From an uncultured Collinsella sp. (GTDB lineage: Bacteria > Actinomycetota > Coriobacteriia > Coriobacteriales > Coriobacteriaceae): a stretch of DNA of 23,845 nucleotides. Below are positions 6,536 to 13,164 of the stretch, piece after piece. Position numbers and translations under genes: made by a program. How positions within the stretch are numbered: the first letter of the stretch is position 1; the number at the start of each line of letters is the position of its first letter. The notes below the pieces were generated by a model, which saw only the letters and a list, made by a program, of their open reading frames with translations, did no database searches and was not told where the DNA came from. The DNA lies in the NCBI GenBank assembly GCA_902490405.1, contig CABUDS010000031.1:1-23845 (forward strand), read 5' to 3'.

Positions 6536-7096
6536 TTAGCCAAAGTAGCGCTTGAGCAGGCCAGCGAAAGCCTTGCCGTGGCGAGCCTCGTCGCGAGCCA
6601 TCTCGTGCACGGTGTCGTGGATGGCATCGAGGCCAGCGGCCTTGGCGCGCTTGGCAAGATCGGTCTTGCCGGCGGTGGCGCCGTTCTCGGCCTCAACGCG
6701 CATCTCGAGGTTCTTCTTGGTGGAGTCGGTCACGACCTCGCCCAGAAGCTCGGCGAACTTGGCGGCGTGCTCGGCCTCCTCGTGGGCAGCCTTCTCCCAG
6801 TACAGGCCGATCTCGGGATAGCCCTCGCGATGGGCGACGCGAGCCATGGCCAGGTACATGCCGACCTCAGAGCACTCGCCCTCAAAGTTGGCGCGCAGGT
6901 CGGCAACGATGTCCTCGGAGACGCCCTCCATCTTGGCGACGCCCACGACGTGCTCGGCAGCCCACTCGAGCTGGCCCTCCTCCTGCTTCAGGAAGCGAGA
7001 GCCGGGAACGCCGCACTGGGGGCACTTGAAATCCTCGGGCAGCTGGTCGCCGTCGAACTCTTCCACATAACCGCAAACGGGGCAAACAAACTTCAT
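6536..7096 (-). CDS. Reverse rubrerythrin (rubredoxin-diiron peroxidase)
   Basis: This cytoplasmic non-haem peroxidase reduces hydrogen peroxide with electrons from NAD(P)H via redox partners, protecting anaerobes. The 186-residue protein has an N-terminal rubredoxin domain (Cys5, Cys8, Cys25, Cys28 in CPVCGY and CPQCGV) before the four-helix diiron domain (FEGECSEVGMYLAMA, HEEAEHAAKFAE, MARDEARHGKAF). That order is the reverse of classical rubrerythrin. A longer frame from 7189 exists, but AAAGGA before the ATG at 7096 and the family N-terminus (MKFVCPVCGY) fix the start. It is transcribed alone, with its own terminator. Confidence 0.93.
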   Translation of the reverse strand: MKFVCPVCGYVEEFDGDQLPEDFKCPQCGVPGSRFLKQEEGQLEWAAEHVVGVAKMEGVSEDIVADLRANFEGECSEVGMYLAMARVAHREGYPEIGLYWEKAAHEEAEHAAKFAELLGEVVTDSTKKNLEMRVEAENGATAGKTDLAKRAKAAGLDAIHDTVHEMARDEARHGKAFAGLLKRYFG

Positions 7097-7178
7097 GATT
7101 CGATCCTTTCGATCGATGGCGATGGTGCGCTCGTCCGGTCCCGTAAGGGCCCTCTCCGGACGTGCGTCTTGACGAGTT

Positions 7179-7208
7179 CTATTATCCATAAATGAGACCG
7201 AATGTGAA
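7179..7208 (-). promoter_or_regulatory. Candidate promoter of the rubrerythrin gene
   Basis: On the minus strand, TTCACA (7203-7208), an 18-bp spacer and TAATAG (7179-7184) lie about 85 bp upstream of the start codon. The intervening leader has an inverted repeat, TCCGG/CCGGA, around 7134-7160. Moderate match to consensus only. Confidence 0.4.
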
Positions 7209-7253
7209 GCCTATTAGGAATGATTTTTAATAAAACAATTTAAGCATGTGTAG

Positions 7254-7271
7254 ATGTTGATTGATTAACGA
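7254..7271. promoter_or_regulatory. Rex-like operator, distal site
   Basis: ATGTTGATTGATTAACGA matches the clostridial-type Rex consensus TTGTTAANNNNTTAACAA at 11 of 14 defined positions. It lies 99 bp upstream of the alcohol dehydrogenase start. Confidence 0.4.
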
Positions 7272-7317
7272 TTGCTAGACCTCGTGCGACCTCCGATGAG
7301 TACAATCGGTCGAGCAA

Positions 7318-7335
7318 ATGTTGACCAATCAACAA
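7318..7335. promoter_or_regulatory. Rex-like operator, proximal site
   Basis: ATGTTGACCAATCAACAA contains the perfect dyad TGTTGA-N4-TCAACA and matches the Rex consensus TTGTTAANNNNTTAACAA at 11 of 14 positions. It lies just upstream of the Shine-Dalgarno of the alcohol dehydrogenase gene, where binding would block transcription. Rex senses the NADH/NAD+ ratio and commonly controls such genes. Confidence 0.5.
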
Positions 7336-7352
7336 ATGAAGGAGCTTCCTTT

Positions 7353-8573
7353 ATGCATCTAGCCCGCCGCGCCTGGTGCCGAACGTATCAAACGGTTTTT
7401 CGCATCGCATTGCCGGTGCTGCCCTATACCGAGCCACGCATTTTAGAGCACGCTGAGGAAGTGCCCGCAGTGCTTCAAAAGCGTTCAATACACCATGTTC
7501 TTATCGTGACAGATCCCGGCATTGCCCGTCTGGGGCTCACGGCACCGCTCGAGACAGCGCTCGCGTCCAAGGGAATTAGCGCTGCGGTCTATGCCGAAAC
7601 ACGTGCGAACCCCACGGTCTCAAACGTGGAGGAAGCGGCATCTCTGTATCGAGAGAGCACCTGCCAGGCCATTATCGGCTTTGGCGGCGGTTCGGCCATG
7701 GACTGCGCCAAGGGCGTGGGCGCGCGCATCGCGCAGCCAAAGAAGCCCATCAACAAGATGCGCGGCCTGTTGCGTATCCATCGTCGCCTGCCGCTGCTCA
7801 TCGCCGTTCCCACCACGGCGGGCACGGGAAGCGAGGTCACGCTTGCAGCGGTAATTACCGACGACGAGACGCACTACAAGTATCCCATTAACGACTTTGT
7901 GCTGATCCCGCGCTTTGCGGTGCACGACCCCGAGTTTACGCGCGGCCTGCCCGCCTCCATTACGGGGCAAACGGGCATGGACGCCCTGACGCATGCCGTC
8001 GAGGCCTTTATCGGGCGCAGCACCACGCCCTATACGCGCAAGATGGCGCGCCAGGCGGTGCAGCTCATCCACGACAATTTGCTCGAGGCCTATGAGTGCG
8101 GTGGCAACATGCGTGCGCGCCGCAATATGCTTTCGGCGGCGTATAAAGCGGGCGTTGCCTTTACGCGCTCTTATGTTGGATACGTCCATGCCATCGCGCA
8201 CAGCCTGGGCGGGCGTTACGGGATTCCCCACGGCTTGGCCAACGCCATCATCCTGCCGCACATGCTTCGCGCCTATGGCGAAGCTGCTGCTCCCAAGCTC
8301 GCCGATCTCGCCCGCATGGCCGGCATTGCGCCGGCTAATGCGCTGGACAACGTGGCTGCTGAGGCCTTTATCGATTGGGTCGACCGCATGAACGTTGCCC
8401 TGGGTATCCCCAAATATGTGACAGGCATTCGCCGCTCCGACATTCCCGAAATGGCAACGCACGCCGATGCCGAGGCCAATCCCCTGTACCCCGTTCCGCT
8501 TTTAATGGACCGTTTGGAACTCGAGCATATGTACGAAGTTATCGCAGGTGGTATGTTTGAGGACGAGAACTAG
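7353..8573 (+). CDS. Iron-containing (group III) alcohol dehydrogenase
   Basis: This NAD(P)-dependent oxidoreductase interconverts alcohols and aldehydes or ketones, usually to re-oxidise NADH in fermentation. The 406-residue protein shows the nucleotide-binding GGGSAMDCAK (111-120), PTTAGTGSE (153-161), and metal ligands D210 and H214 in GMDALTHAVE, H279 in YVHAIAHSLG and H293 in IPHG. The start is at 7353, not the longer frame from 7272, because AAGGAG lies 8 bases upstream. The next gene, an aldehyde dehydrogenase, starts 8 bases after the stop, so the pair can convert an acyl or aryl aldehyde in either direction. The natural substrate cannot be read from the sequence. Two Rex-like sites precede it. 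Confidence 0.92.
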   Translation: MHLARRAWCRTYQTVFRIALPVLPYTEPRILEHAEEVPAVLQKRSIHHVLIVTDPGIARLGLTAPLETALASKGISAAVYAETRANPTVSNVEEAASLYRESTCQAIIGFGGGSAMDCAKGVGARIAQPKKPINKMRGLLRIHRRLPLLIAVPTTAGTGSEVTLAAVITDDETHYKYPINDFVLIPRFAVHDPEFTRGLPASITGQTGMDALTHAVEAFIGRSTTPYTRKMARQAVQLIHDNLLEAYECGGNMRARRNMLSAAYKAGVAFTRSYVGYVHAIAHSLGGRYGIPHGLANAIILPHMLRAYGEAAAPKLADLARMAGIAPANALDNVAAEAFIDWVDRMNVALGIPKYVTGIRRSDIPEMATHADAEANPLYPVPLLMDRLELEHMYEVIAGGMFEDEN

Positions 8574-8581
8574 GAGGGTCC

Positions 8582-9961
8582 ATGAACACCGAGGAAATCG
8601 CGCGCATCGTTGCCGATCAGCGCGCCTATTTTAAGACGCACGCCACGTTTGATGTCGATGCTCGACGCCGCGCCCTCGTGCGCCTGCGCGAGGCGGTGCG
8701 GGCACACGAGATCGATATCGCCCATGCGCTCAAGACCGATTTGGGAAAGTCGCATGACGAGGCCTATATGTGCGAGATCGGCACCTCGCTTTCCGAGATT
8801 CGTCATCAGATCGCTCACGTGGCTCGATGGAGTCGTCCGCGCCTGCGTCTGTGTGACCTTGCCAATGCCGTGAGCGTGTGCAAAACGCAAGCCGTGCCCT
8901 ATGGCGTCACACTCATTATGGCGCCCTGGAACTACCCGTTTTTGCTGACGCTCGAGCCACTCGCCGGCGCCCTTGCCGCGGGTAATACTGTGGTCATCAA
9001 GCCGAGCGCCTATGCTCCGGCATCGAGTGCGGTGCTCAAGCAAATCTGTGAAGAGGCATTTGATCCGCGCCTGGTGATGGTTGTCGAGGGCGGGCGGGCC
9101 GAAAACGAGGCGCTGCTCGATGAGCGCTGGGACAAGATCTTCTTTACCGGTAGCGTTCCGGTCGGCAAGCTCGTCATGGAGCGCGCAAGTAAAAACCTTA
9201 CGCCCGTGACGCTTGAGCTGGGCGGAAAGAGTCCCTGCATTGTGGATGCGACGGCAAACTTGAAGGTTGCGGCACGGCGTATCGCCTTTGGTAAATGGCT
9301 CAACGTGGGACAGACCTGCGTGGCGCCCGACTACCTGCTGGTCGATACGAGCGTGCACGACGAGCTGCTGGGCCTCATCAAGGAGGAGGTCCGCCGTATG
9401 TTTGGCGAGCATCCGCTCGATAACGAGGACTACGGGCATATCGTCAACGCCAAGCATTTCGTGCGCGTACGCGGGCTGATCGACTCCGATAAGGTTGTGC
9501 TGGGAGGTACCGCGCGCGAGACTTCGCTCAAGATCGAGCCGACGATTTTGGACGGCGTGTCCCCCGATGACGCCGTGATGCAGGAGGAAGTCTTCGGTCC
9601 CATTTTGCCGGTGCTGACGTTTGAGAGCCTAGACGAGGCCGAGACGTTTATTACGGATCGTCCGACGCCGCTGGCCCTGTATATCTTTAGCCAGGACCGT
9701 GCGGCTCAGCAGCGCTTTGTGCGCTACGTGCCCTTTGGCGGCGGCTGCGTCAACGACACCATCATGCATTTGGCTACGAGCCATATGGGCTTTGGCGGCA
9801 TGGGTGCGAGCGGTATGGGGCAGTACCATGGACGCGAGAGCTTCGATACGTTTAGCCACAAGAAGAGCATCGTGAACAAGGCAACGTGGTTGGACGTGCC
9901 ATTCCGCTATGCCCCTTATGCAAGCTGGAAGCACAAGTTCGTGCGCATGTTTGTGCATTAG
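8582..9961 (+). CDS. NAD(P)-dependent aldehyde dehydrogenase (class 3-like)
   Basis: It oxidises aldehydes to acids with NAD(P)+. The 459-residue length and lack of an N-terminal extension resemble the class 3 / fatty or coniferyl aldehyde dehydrogenase group. Visible residues are N117 in APWNYP, K140 in VVIKPS, the NAD-binding FFTGS (187-191), the general base E212 in LELGGKSP, and the nucleophile C246 in GQTCVAPDY. An AGGAGGG Shine-Dalgarno sits in the 8-base gap after the alcohol dehydrogenase, so the two are co-transcribed. The substrate is not predictable; detoxification or a fermentation branch are both possible. Confidence 0.93.
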   Translation: MNTEEIARIVADQRAYFKTHATFDVDARRRALVRLREAVRAHEIDIAHALKTDLGKSHDEAYMCEIGTSLSEIRHQIAHVARWSRPRLRLCDLANAVSVCKTQAVPYGVTLIMAPWNYPFLLTLEPLAGALAAGNTVVIKPSAYAPASSAVLKQICEEAFDPRLVMVVEGGRAENEALLDERWDKIFFTGSVPVGKLVMERASKNLTPVTLELGGKSPCIVDATANLKVAARRIAFGKWLNVGQTCVAPDYLLVDTSVHDELLGLIKEEVRRMFGEHPLDNEDYGHIVNAKHFVRVRGLIDSDKVVLGGTARETSLKIEPTILDGVSPDDAVMQEEVFGPILPVLTFESLDEAETFITDRPTPLALYIFSQDRAAQQRFVRYVPFGGGCVNDTIMHLATSHMGFGGMGASGMGQYHGRESFDTFSHKKSIVNKATWLDVPFRYAPYASWKHKFVRMFVH

Positions 9962-9981
9962 AATCAGATAAGGATGAATTT

Positions 9982-10155
9982 ATGTCCGCACGGGCCCGTA
10001 GACTTCTCGATAAGGTTGAGTGCCGGGTATCCCGGCCGTTAGAGGAGCTGCTATGTACGAGCCTTCACGTGTTCTTCTGTCGTTTCACATTGCGGGATTT
10101 CAGTATGCCGACGGCGCCTTGGTCTTGGGCGATCTTAAAGCGGGCGATAAACTGA
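9982..10155 (+). CDS. Possible short overlapping ORF before the HIRAN gene
   Basis: A 57-codon frame starts at ATG 9982 with AAGGA 8 bases upstream. Its second half overlaps the HIRAN gene in another frame. Its predicted product begins MSARARRLLDKVE and then becomes unlike a typical folded protein in the overlap. It could be a translated leader feeding ribosomes into the HIRAN start, a remnant of a broken gene, or chance. I do not recognise the product. Confidence 0.2.
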   Translation: MSARARRLLDKVECRVSRPLEELLCTSLHVFFCRFTLRDFSMPTAPWSWAILKRAIN

Positions 10156-10379
10156 CGCTGCGTGCCGAACGTGATAATCCTCACGACCCTGAGGCGGTTG
10201 CGATCTATTATGGCAAGACCAAGCTTGGCTATGTTCCGGGAGACGAGGTTGGCCCGCTGTCCTTGATGATGTATTACGGGCATGAGGACGTATTTGAAGC
10301 CCGTGTGCAGCAGGTTGCTCCCGAGCGCAGCCCGTGGCATCAGGTGCGCGTTGGCCTCTATGTGGTGGATGCCCGCTAG
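10053..10379 (+). CDS. Stand-alone HIRAN domain protein
   Basis: A 108-residue protein that is almost entirely a HIRAN domain: SFHIAGFQYADG, then a basic/acidic core (RAERDNPHDPEAVAI) and YGKTKLGYVP. HIRAN domains bind single-stranded or damaged DNA ends and are often fused to SNF2 helicases or nucleases; a free-standing copy would be a DNA-binding accessory. The longer frame starts at 10020, but GAGGAG lies 5 bases before the ATG at 10053. It sits between the aldehyde dehydrogenase and a small charged protein, in the same direction. Cellular role unknown. Confidence 0.85.
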   Translation: MYEPSRVLLSFHIAGFQYADGALVLGDLKAGDKLTLRAERDNPHDPEAVAIYYGKTKLGYVPGDEVGPLSLMMYYGHEDVFEARVQQVAPERSPWHQVRVGLYVVDAR

Positions 10380-10397
10380 TCGGCAATGGAGGCGGTC

Positions 10398-10577
10398 ATG
10401 GTTGATGACGACGACCTGTTCGATCTGACAGACGATCCGTTTGAGTGGGATATGCTGCTCGATGACGATGAGTTGGAGCAGGACCGGAAGAAGCGGCAGG
10501 ACAAGAACGCCCAGGGTGACGCGTCGAAAAAGAAAGACAAACGCCGCCGAGGTCTGTTCGGTGGGCTCTTTGGCTAA
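10398..10577 (+). CDS. Small bipolar charged protein, unknown function
   Basis: A 59-residue product with a strongly acidic N-terminal half (VDDDDLFDLTDDPFEWD), a basic second half (KKRQDKN to KKKDKRRR) and a hydrophobic glycine tail GLFGGLFG. GGAGG lies 5 bases before the ATG at 10398, which is a better start than the upstream ATG at 10386. It begins 18 bases after the HIRAN stop, so it is probably in the same transcript. I recognise no family. The charge split suggests binding to a partner or nucleic acid; the tail could contact a membrane. Both are inferences. Confidence 0.65.
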   Translation: MVDDDDLFDLTDDPFEWDMLLDDDELEQDRKKRQDKNAQGDASKKKDKRRRGLFGGLFG

Positions 10578-10597
10578 CCGACGCGCCAAAGCGTCTG

Positions 10598-10603
10598 TAT
10601 ACT
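10598..10603 (+). promoter_or_regulatory. Candidate -10 box for the phosphoesterase gene
   Basis: TATACT lies 40 bp upstream of the phosphoesterase start, in the only gap between it and the small charged gene. No good -35 is visible at 16-18 bp, so the call is weak. Confidence 0.3.
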
Positions 10604-10643
10604 AGGCACGTGTTAGACACGTTGCGAAATGAGGATACAGACG

Positions 10644-11189
10644 ATGATGTGGTTTACCGCCGACCTGCACCTGGGCGATACGAATATCTTGCACGATATG
10701 GATCGGCCGTTTGATTCGGTCGAGGAGATGAACCGCAAGGTCATCGATGCCATCAATAAGTGCGTGGCGACGGACGACCGTCTCTACATTTTGGGTGACT
10801 TTACCTATCGTTTGCCCCTGGCGGAGGCAGTGCGCCTGCGCGAGCGTATCAAATGCCAGAACGTGGCGCTCATTCGTGGCAACCATGACGGCGATTGGGA
10901 AGATCCGGACGCGCCGCACATTTGGGATGAGGTGCGCGATTACCTGGAGGTTGCCCCGGGCTATGCCAAGGGCCATCGTCTGGTGATGAGCCACTACCCC
11001 ATGCTCAGCTGGAATGGCAAGGCGCGCGGTGCCATCATGCTGCACGGACATATCCACAGCAGGGGAGACCGCGTCAACGCGCGCAACCGCGATCGCGAGC
11101 GCCCTATTTACCGCTACGATGTGGGCCTCGACGCCAACAACTACAAGCCCGTAAGCCGAGACCAGATCCTGAATTTCTTTGGCCTGTAG
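10644..11189 (+). CDS. Calcineurin-like metallophosphoesterase
   Basis: A compact 181-residue two-metal phosphoesterase. The full motif set is visible: D7 and H9 in TADLHLGD, D52 in ILGDFTYR, N80 and H81 in RGNHDGDW, H117 in SHYPM, and H134/H136/H138 in LHGHIHS. Such small proteins often act on phosphodiesters of nucleic acids or nucleotides, and relatives occur in phages, but the substrate cannot be told. GAGGA lies 7 bases before the ATG at 10644; an ATG at 10629 gives five more residues with no Shine-Dalgarno. A REP-like hairpin and a terminator follow. Confidence 0.9.
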   Translation: MMWFTADLHLGDTNILHDMDRPFDSVEEMNRKVIDAINKCVATDDRLYILGDFTYRLPLAEAVRLRERIKCQNVALIRGNHDGDWEDPDAPHIWDEVRDYLEVAPGYAKGHRLVMSHYPMLSWNGKARGAIMLHGHIHSRGDRVNARNRDRERPIYRYDVGLDANNYKPVSRDQILNFFGL

Positions 11190-11200
11190 CTCGCAAACCG

Positions 11201-11227
11201 CCACGAAGGGGACAGGCACCTTTGTGG
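11201..11227. repeat. REP-like hairpin with GGGGACAGGCACC
   Basis: CCACGAAGG (11201-11209) pairs with CCTTTGTGG (11219-11227), with one G-U pair, around the loop GGACAGGCA. The GGGGACAGGCACC core is, from memory, a recurrent REP-type sequence near REP-associated tyrosine transposase genes in many bacteria. It lies 11 bp after the phosphoesterase stop and just before a terminator. Confidence 0.55.
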
Positions 11228-11234
11228 TGGCTCT

Positions 11235-11269
11235 GGCGCCGTTGCCATTATGACAGCGGCGCCTTTTTT
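11235..11269 (+). terminator. Rho-independent terminator after the phosphoesterase gene
   Basis: GGCGCCGTTG (11235-11244) pairs with CAGCGGCGCC (11254-11263), with one U-G pair and a 9-base loop, followed by six T (11264-11269). Confidence 0.9.
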
Positions 11270-11327
11270 GTCCGCGCGGCGCGGTAGAGTGTAGACGGTT
11301 TAAATTTGCGTCCATCGAGGAGCTGCC

Positions 11328-13085
11328 ATGAACGAGATCAAGTGCCCGCATTGCGGCGAAGTGTTTAAGGTCGATGCGTCCGGCTATGCAGATATCGTCA
11401 AACAGGTGCGCGATGCCGAGTTCTCGCGTGACCTGGATGAGCGCGTAGCGGCGGCTCGACGCGAGGGCGAGCAGGCGCTGGAGCTTGAGCGTTCGCGTTC
11501 GGCGTCTGCCCTGCAGGAGGCGGAGTCTCAACGCGATGCTCAGCTTGTCGAGCAGAAGAACGCCGCGGCCCAGGAGCTGGCACAAGAGGTTGCCAAGCGC
11601 GATGCCGAGCTTGCCGAGCTGCGCGCCAAGCTCGAGGGCGCTGCCGCAGAGCGCGAGAGTGCAAGCCAGCGTGCGGCGGTTGAGGCCCGCGCCGATGCTC
11701 AAAAGGAGAATGCCGAACTGCAGCGCGAGATCGACAACCTGCGTGCGCAGTTGGGGCGCAAAGATGATGAAGCCAGGCTTGCCGAGGCAGCGGCACGCAA
11801 TGCTGCTCAAAACGACCTGTCCGCACGTGATGCCCAGATTGCCGAGCTGCAAGCCAGGCTCGCCGCGGCGGACAAGGCCCAGGAGATGGCGCTTGCTGCT
11901 GCTGCGGCCGAGTCGCAGCGTGAGCTCGAGGCCGCTCGCAGCGAGGCCGAACGTACGCTTGCTGACTATCGCGCGAAGGTTCAGGAGAAGTTTTCCGTCG
12001 CAAAGGCTCAGTCCGAGCAGGAGGCCGAGGGTCTGCGTGCTCAGCTGCGCGAACAGGAACTGACGGCCAAGATGAACCTATCGGAGGCGGTCGCCGCGGC
12101 GGAGCGTGAGCGTGACGAGGCCCGCGCCAAGCTCACGAGTGAGCTGGCGGTGCGCGATTCACGCGAGGAGCAGGCCAAGGCGGCACACGAGCTCGAACTT
12201 GCGCAGACCAAGCGCGCGAACGAGGAACTGATTCGCTACAAGGATGAAGAGATTGAGCGCCTTAAGGACATGAAGGTCCGCCTGTCCACCAAGATGGTGG
12301 GCGAGTCGCTCGAGCAGCACTGTGAGACCGAGTTTAACCGCCTGCGCATGACGGCGTTTCCCAACGCGTATTTCGAGAAGGATAACGATGCATCCGAGGG
12401 TACCAAGGGCGACTTTATCTTCCGCGAGTGTGACGAGAGCGGCAACGAGATCATTTCGATCATGTTCGAGATGAAAAACGAGAACGACGAGACCGCGACC
12501 AAACACAAGAACGAGGATTTCTTTAAGAAACTCGATCATGATCGCCGCCAGAAAGGCTGCGAGTATGCGGTGCTCTGCACGTTGCTCGAGCCCGAGAGCG
12601 AGCTTTATAACGCAGGAATCGTGGACGTGAGCTATCGCTACGAGAAGATGTACGTGATCCGCCCACAGTTTTTCATTCCCATGATTACGCTGCTGCGCAA
12701 CGCCGCCATGGGTTCGCTTCGCTATAAGCAGGAACTGGCGGAGTACAAACAGCAGAATATCGATGTCACGAACTTCGAAGCCAAGATGGAGAAGTTCAAG
12801 GATGGCTTCTCGCGCAACTACAACCTGGCGAGCAAGCAATTCGAGTCGGCAATCAAGGAGATCGATGCCGCCATTAAGCAGCTCGAGAAGACCAAGGACG
12901 ACTTGCGCCGCAGCACCGAGAACCTACGCTTGGCCCACAACAAGGCCGATGAGCTTACCATTCGCAAGCTCACATGGGGCAACAAGACCATGAAGGCAGC
13001 GTTTGACGAGGCGCGCGAGGCTGCGCCAGAGACAAACGAGGAGCCAGCCGAGGCGGATTCGTATGAGGTCGAGGATGCCGAGTAA
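11328..13085 (+). CDS. Coiled-coil DUF2130 protein with PD-(D/E)XK-like core
   Basis: A 585-residue protein. The N-terminus carries a short CPHCGE metal-binding-like motif (residues 6-9). A very long charged coiled coil follows, about residues 25-320, rich in Ala, Glu, Arg and Gln. The DUF2130 domain comes next, with D362 in KGDFIF and E381-x-K383 in FEMKNE, the pattern of a PD-(D/E)XK nuclease core, then YEKMYVIRPQFF. A second helical region (470-560) closes the protein. GAGGAG lies 5 bases before the ATG. It is preceded by a terminator, so it is probably its own transcript. Nuclease activity has not been generally shown for this family; the role is unknown. Confidence 0.9.
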   Translation: MNEIKCPHCGEVFKVDASGYADIVKQVRDAEFSRDLDERVAAARREGEQALELERSRSASALQEAESQRDAQLVEQKNAAAQELAQEVAKRDAELAELRAKLEGAAAERESASQRAAVEARADAQKENAELQREIDNLRAQLGRKDDEARLAEAAARNAAQNDLSARDAQIAELQARLAAADKAQEMALAAAAAESQRELEAARSEAERTLADYRAKVQEKFSVAKAQSEQEAEGLRAQLREQELTAKMNLSEAVAAAERERDEARAKLTSELAVRDSREEQAKAAHELELAQTKRANEELIRYKDEEIERLKDMKVRLSTKMVGESLEQHCETEFNRLRMTAFPNAYFEKDNDASEGTKGDFIFRECDESGNEIISIMFEMKNENDETATKHKNEDFFKKLDHDRRQKGCEYAVLCTLLEPESELYNAGIVDVSYRYEKMYVIRPQFFIPMITLLRNAAMGSLRYKQELAEYKQQNIDVTNFEAKMEKFKDGFSRNYNLASKQFESAIKEIDAAIKQLEKTKDDLRRSTENLRLAHNKADELTIRKLTWGNKTMKAAFDEAREAAPETNEEPAEADSYEVEDAE

Positions 13086-13101
13086 GGCATAGCGGATAGT
13101 G

Positions 13102-13142
13102 AAAAAGCGGGGCTGCTGGCGATGTTGCCAACAGCCCCGCTT
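13102..13142 (-). terminator. Terminator between convergent DUF2130 and helicase genes
   Basis: AAGCGGGGCTG (13105-13115) pairs with CAGCCCCGCTT (13132-13142). On the minus strand it is followed by TTTTTC, a good terminator for the helicase gene. On the plus strand the trailing TTCGTTTCG is weaker but may also stop the DUF2130 transcript. Confidence 0.85.
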
Positions 13143-13164
13143 CGTTTCGTCCCAATATGCTTGG

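Noticed and set aside
6323..7195. A 290-codon plus-strand frame over the rubrerythrin gene
   Set aside because: It is antisense to a clear reverse rubrerythrin with all metal ligands and crosses its terminator.
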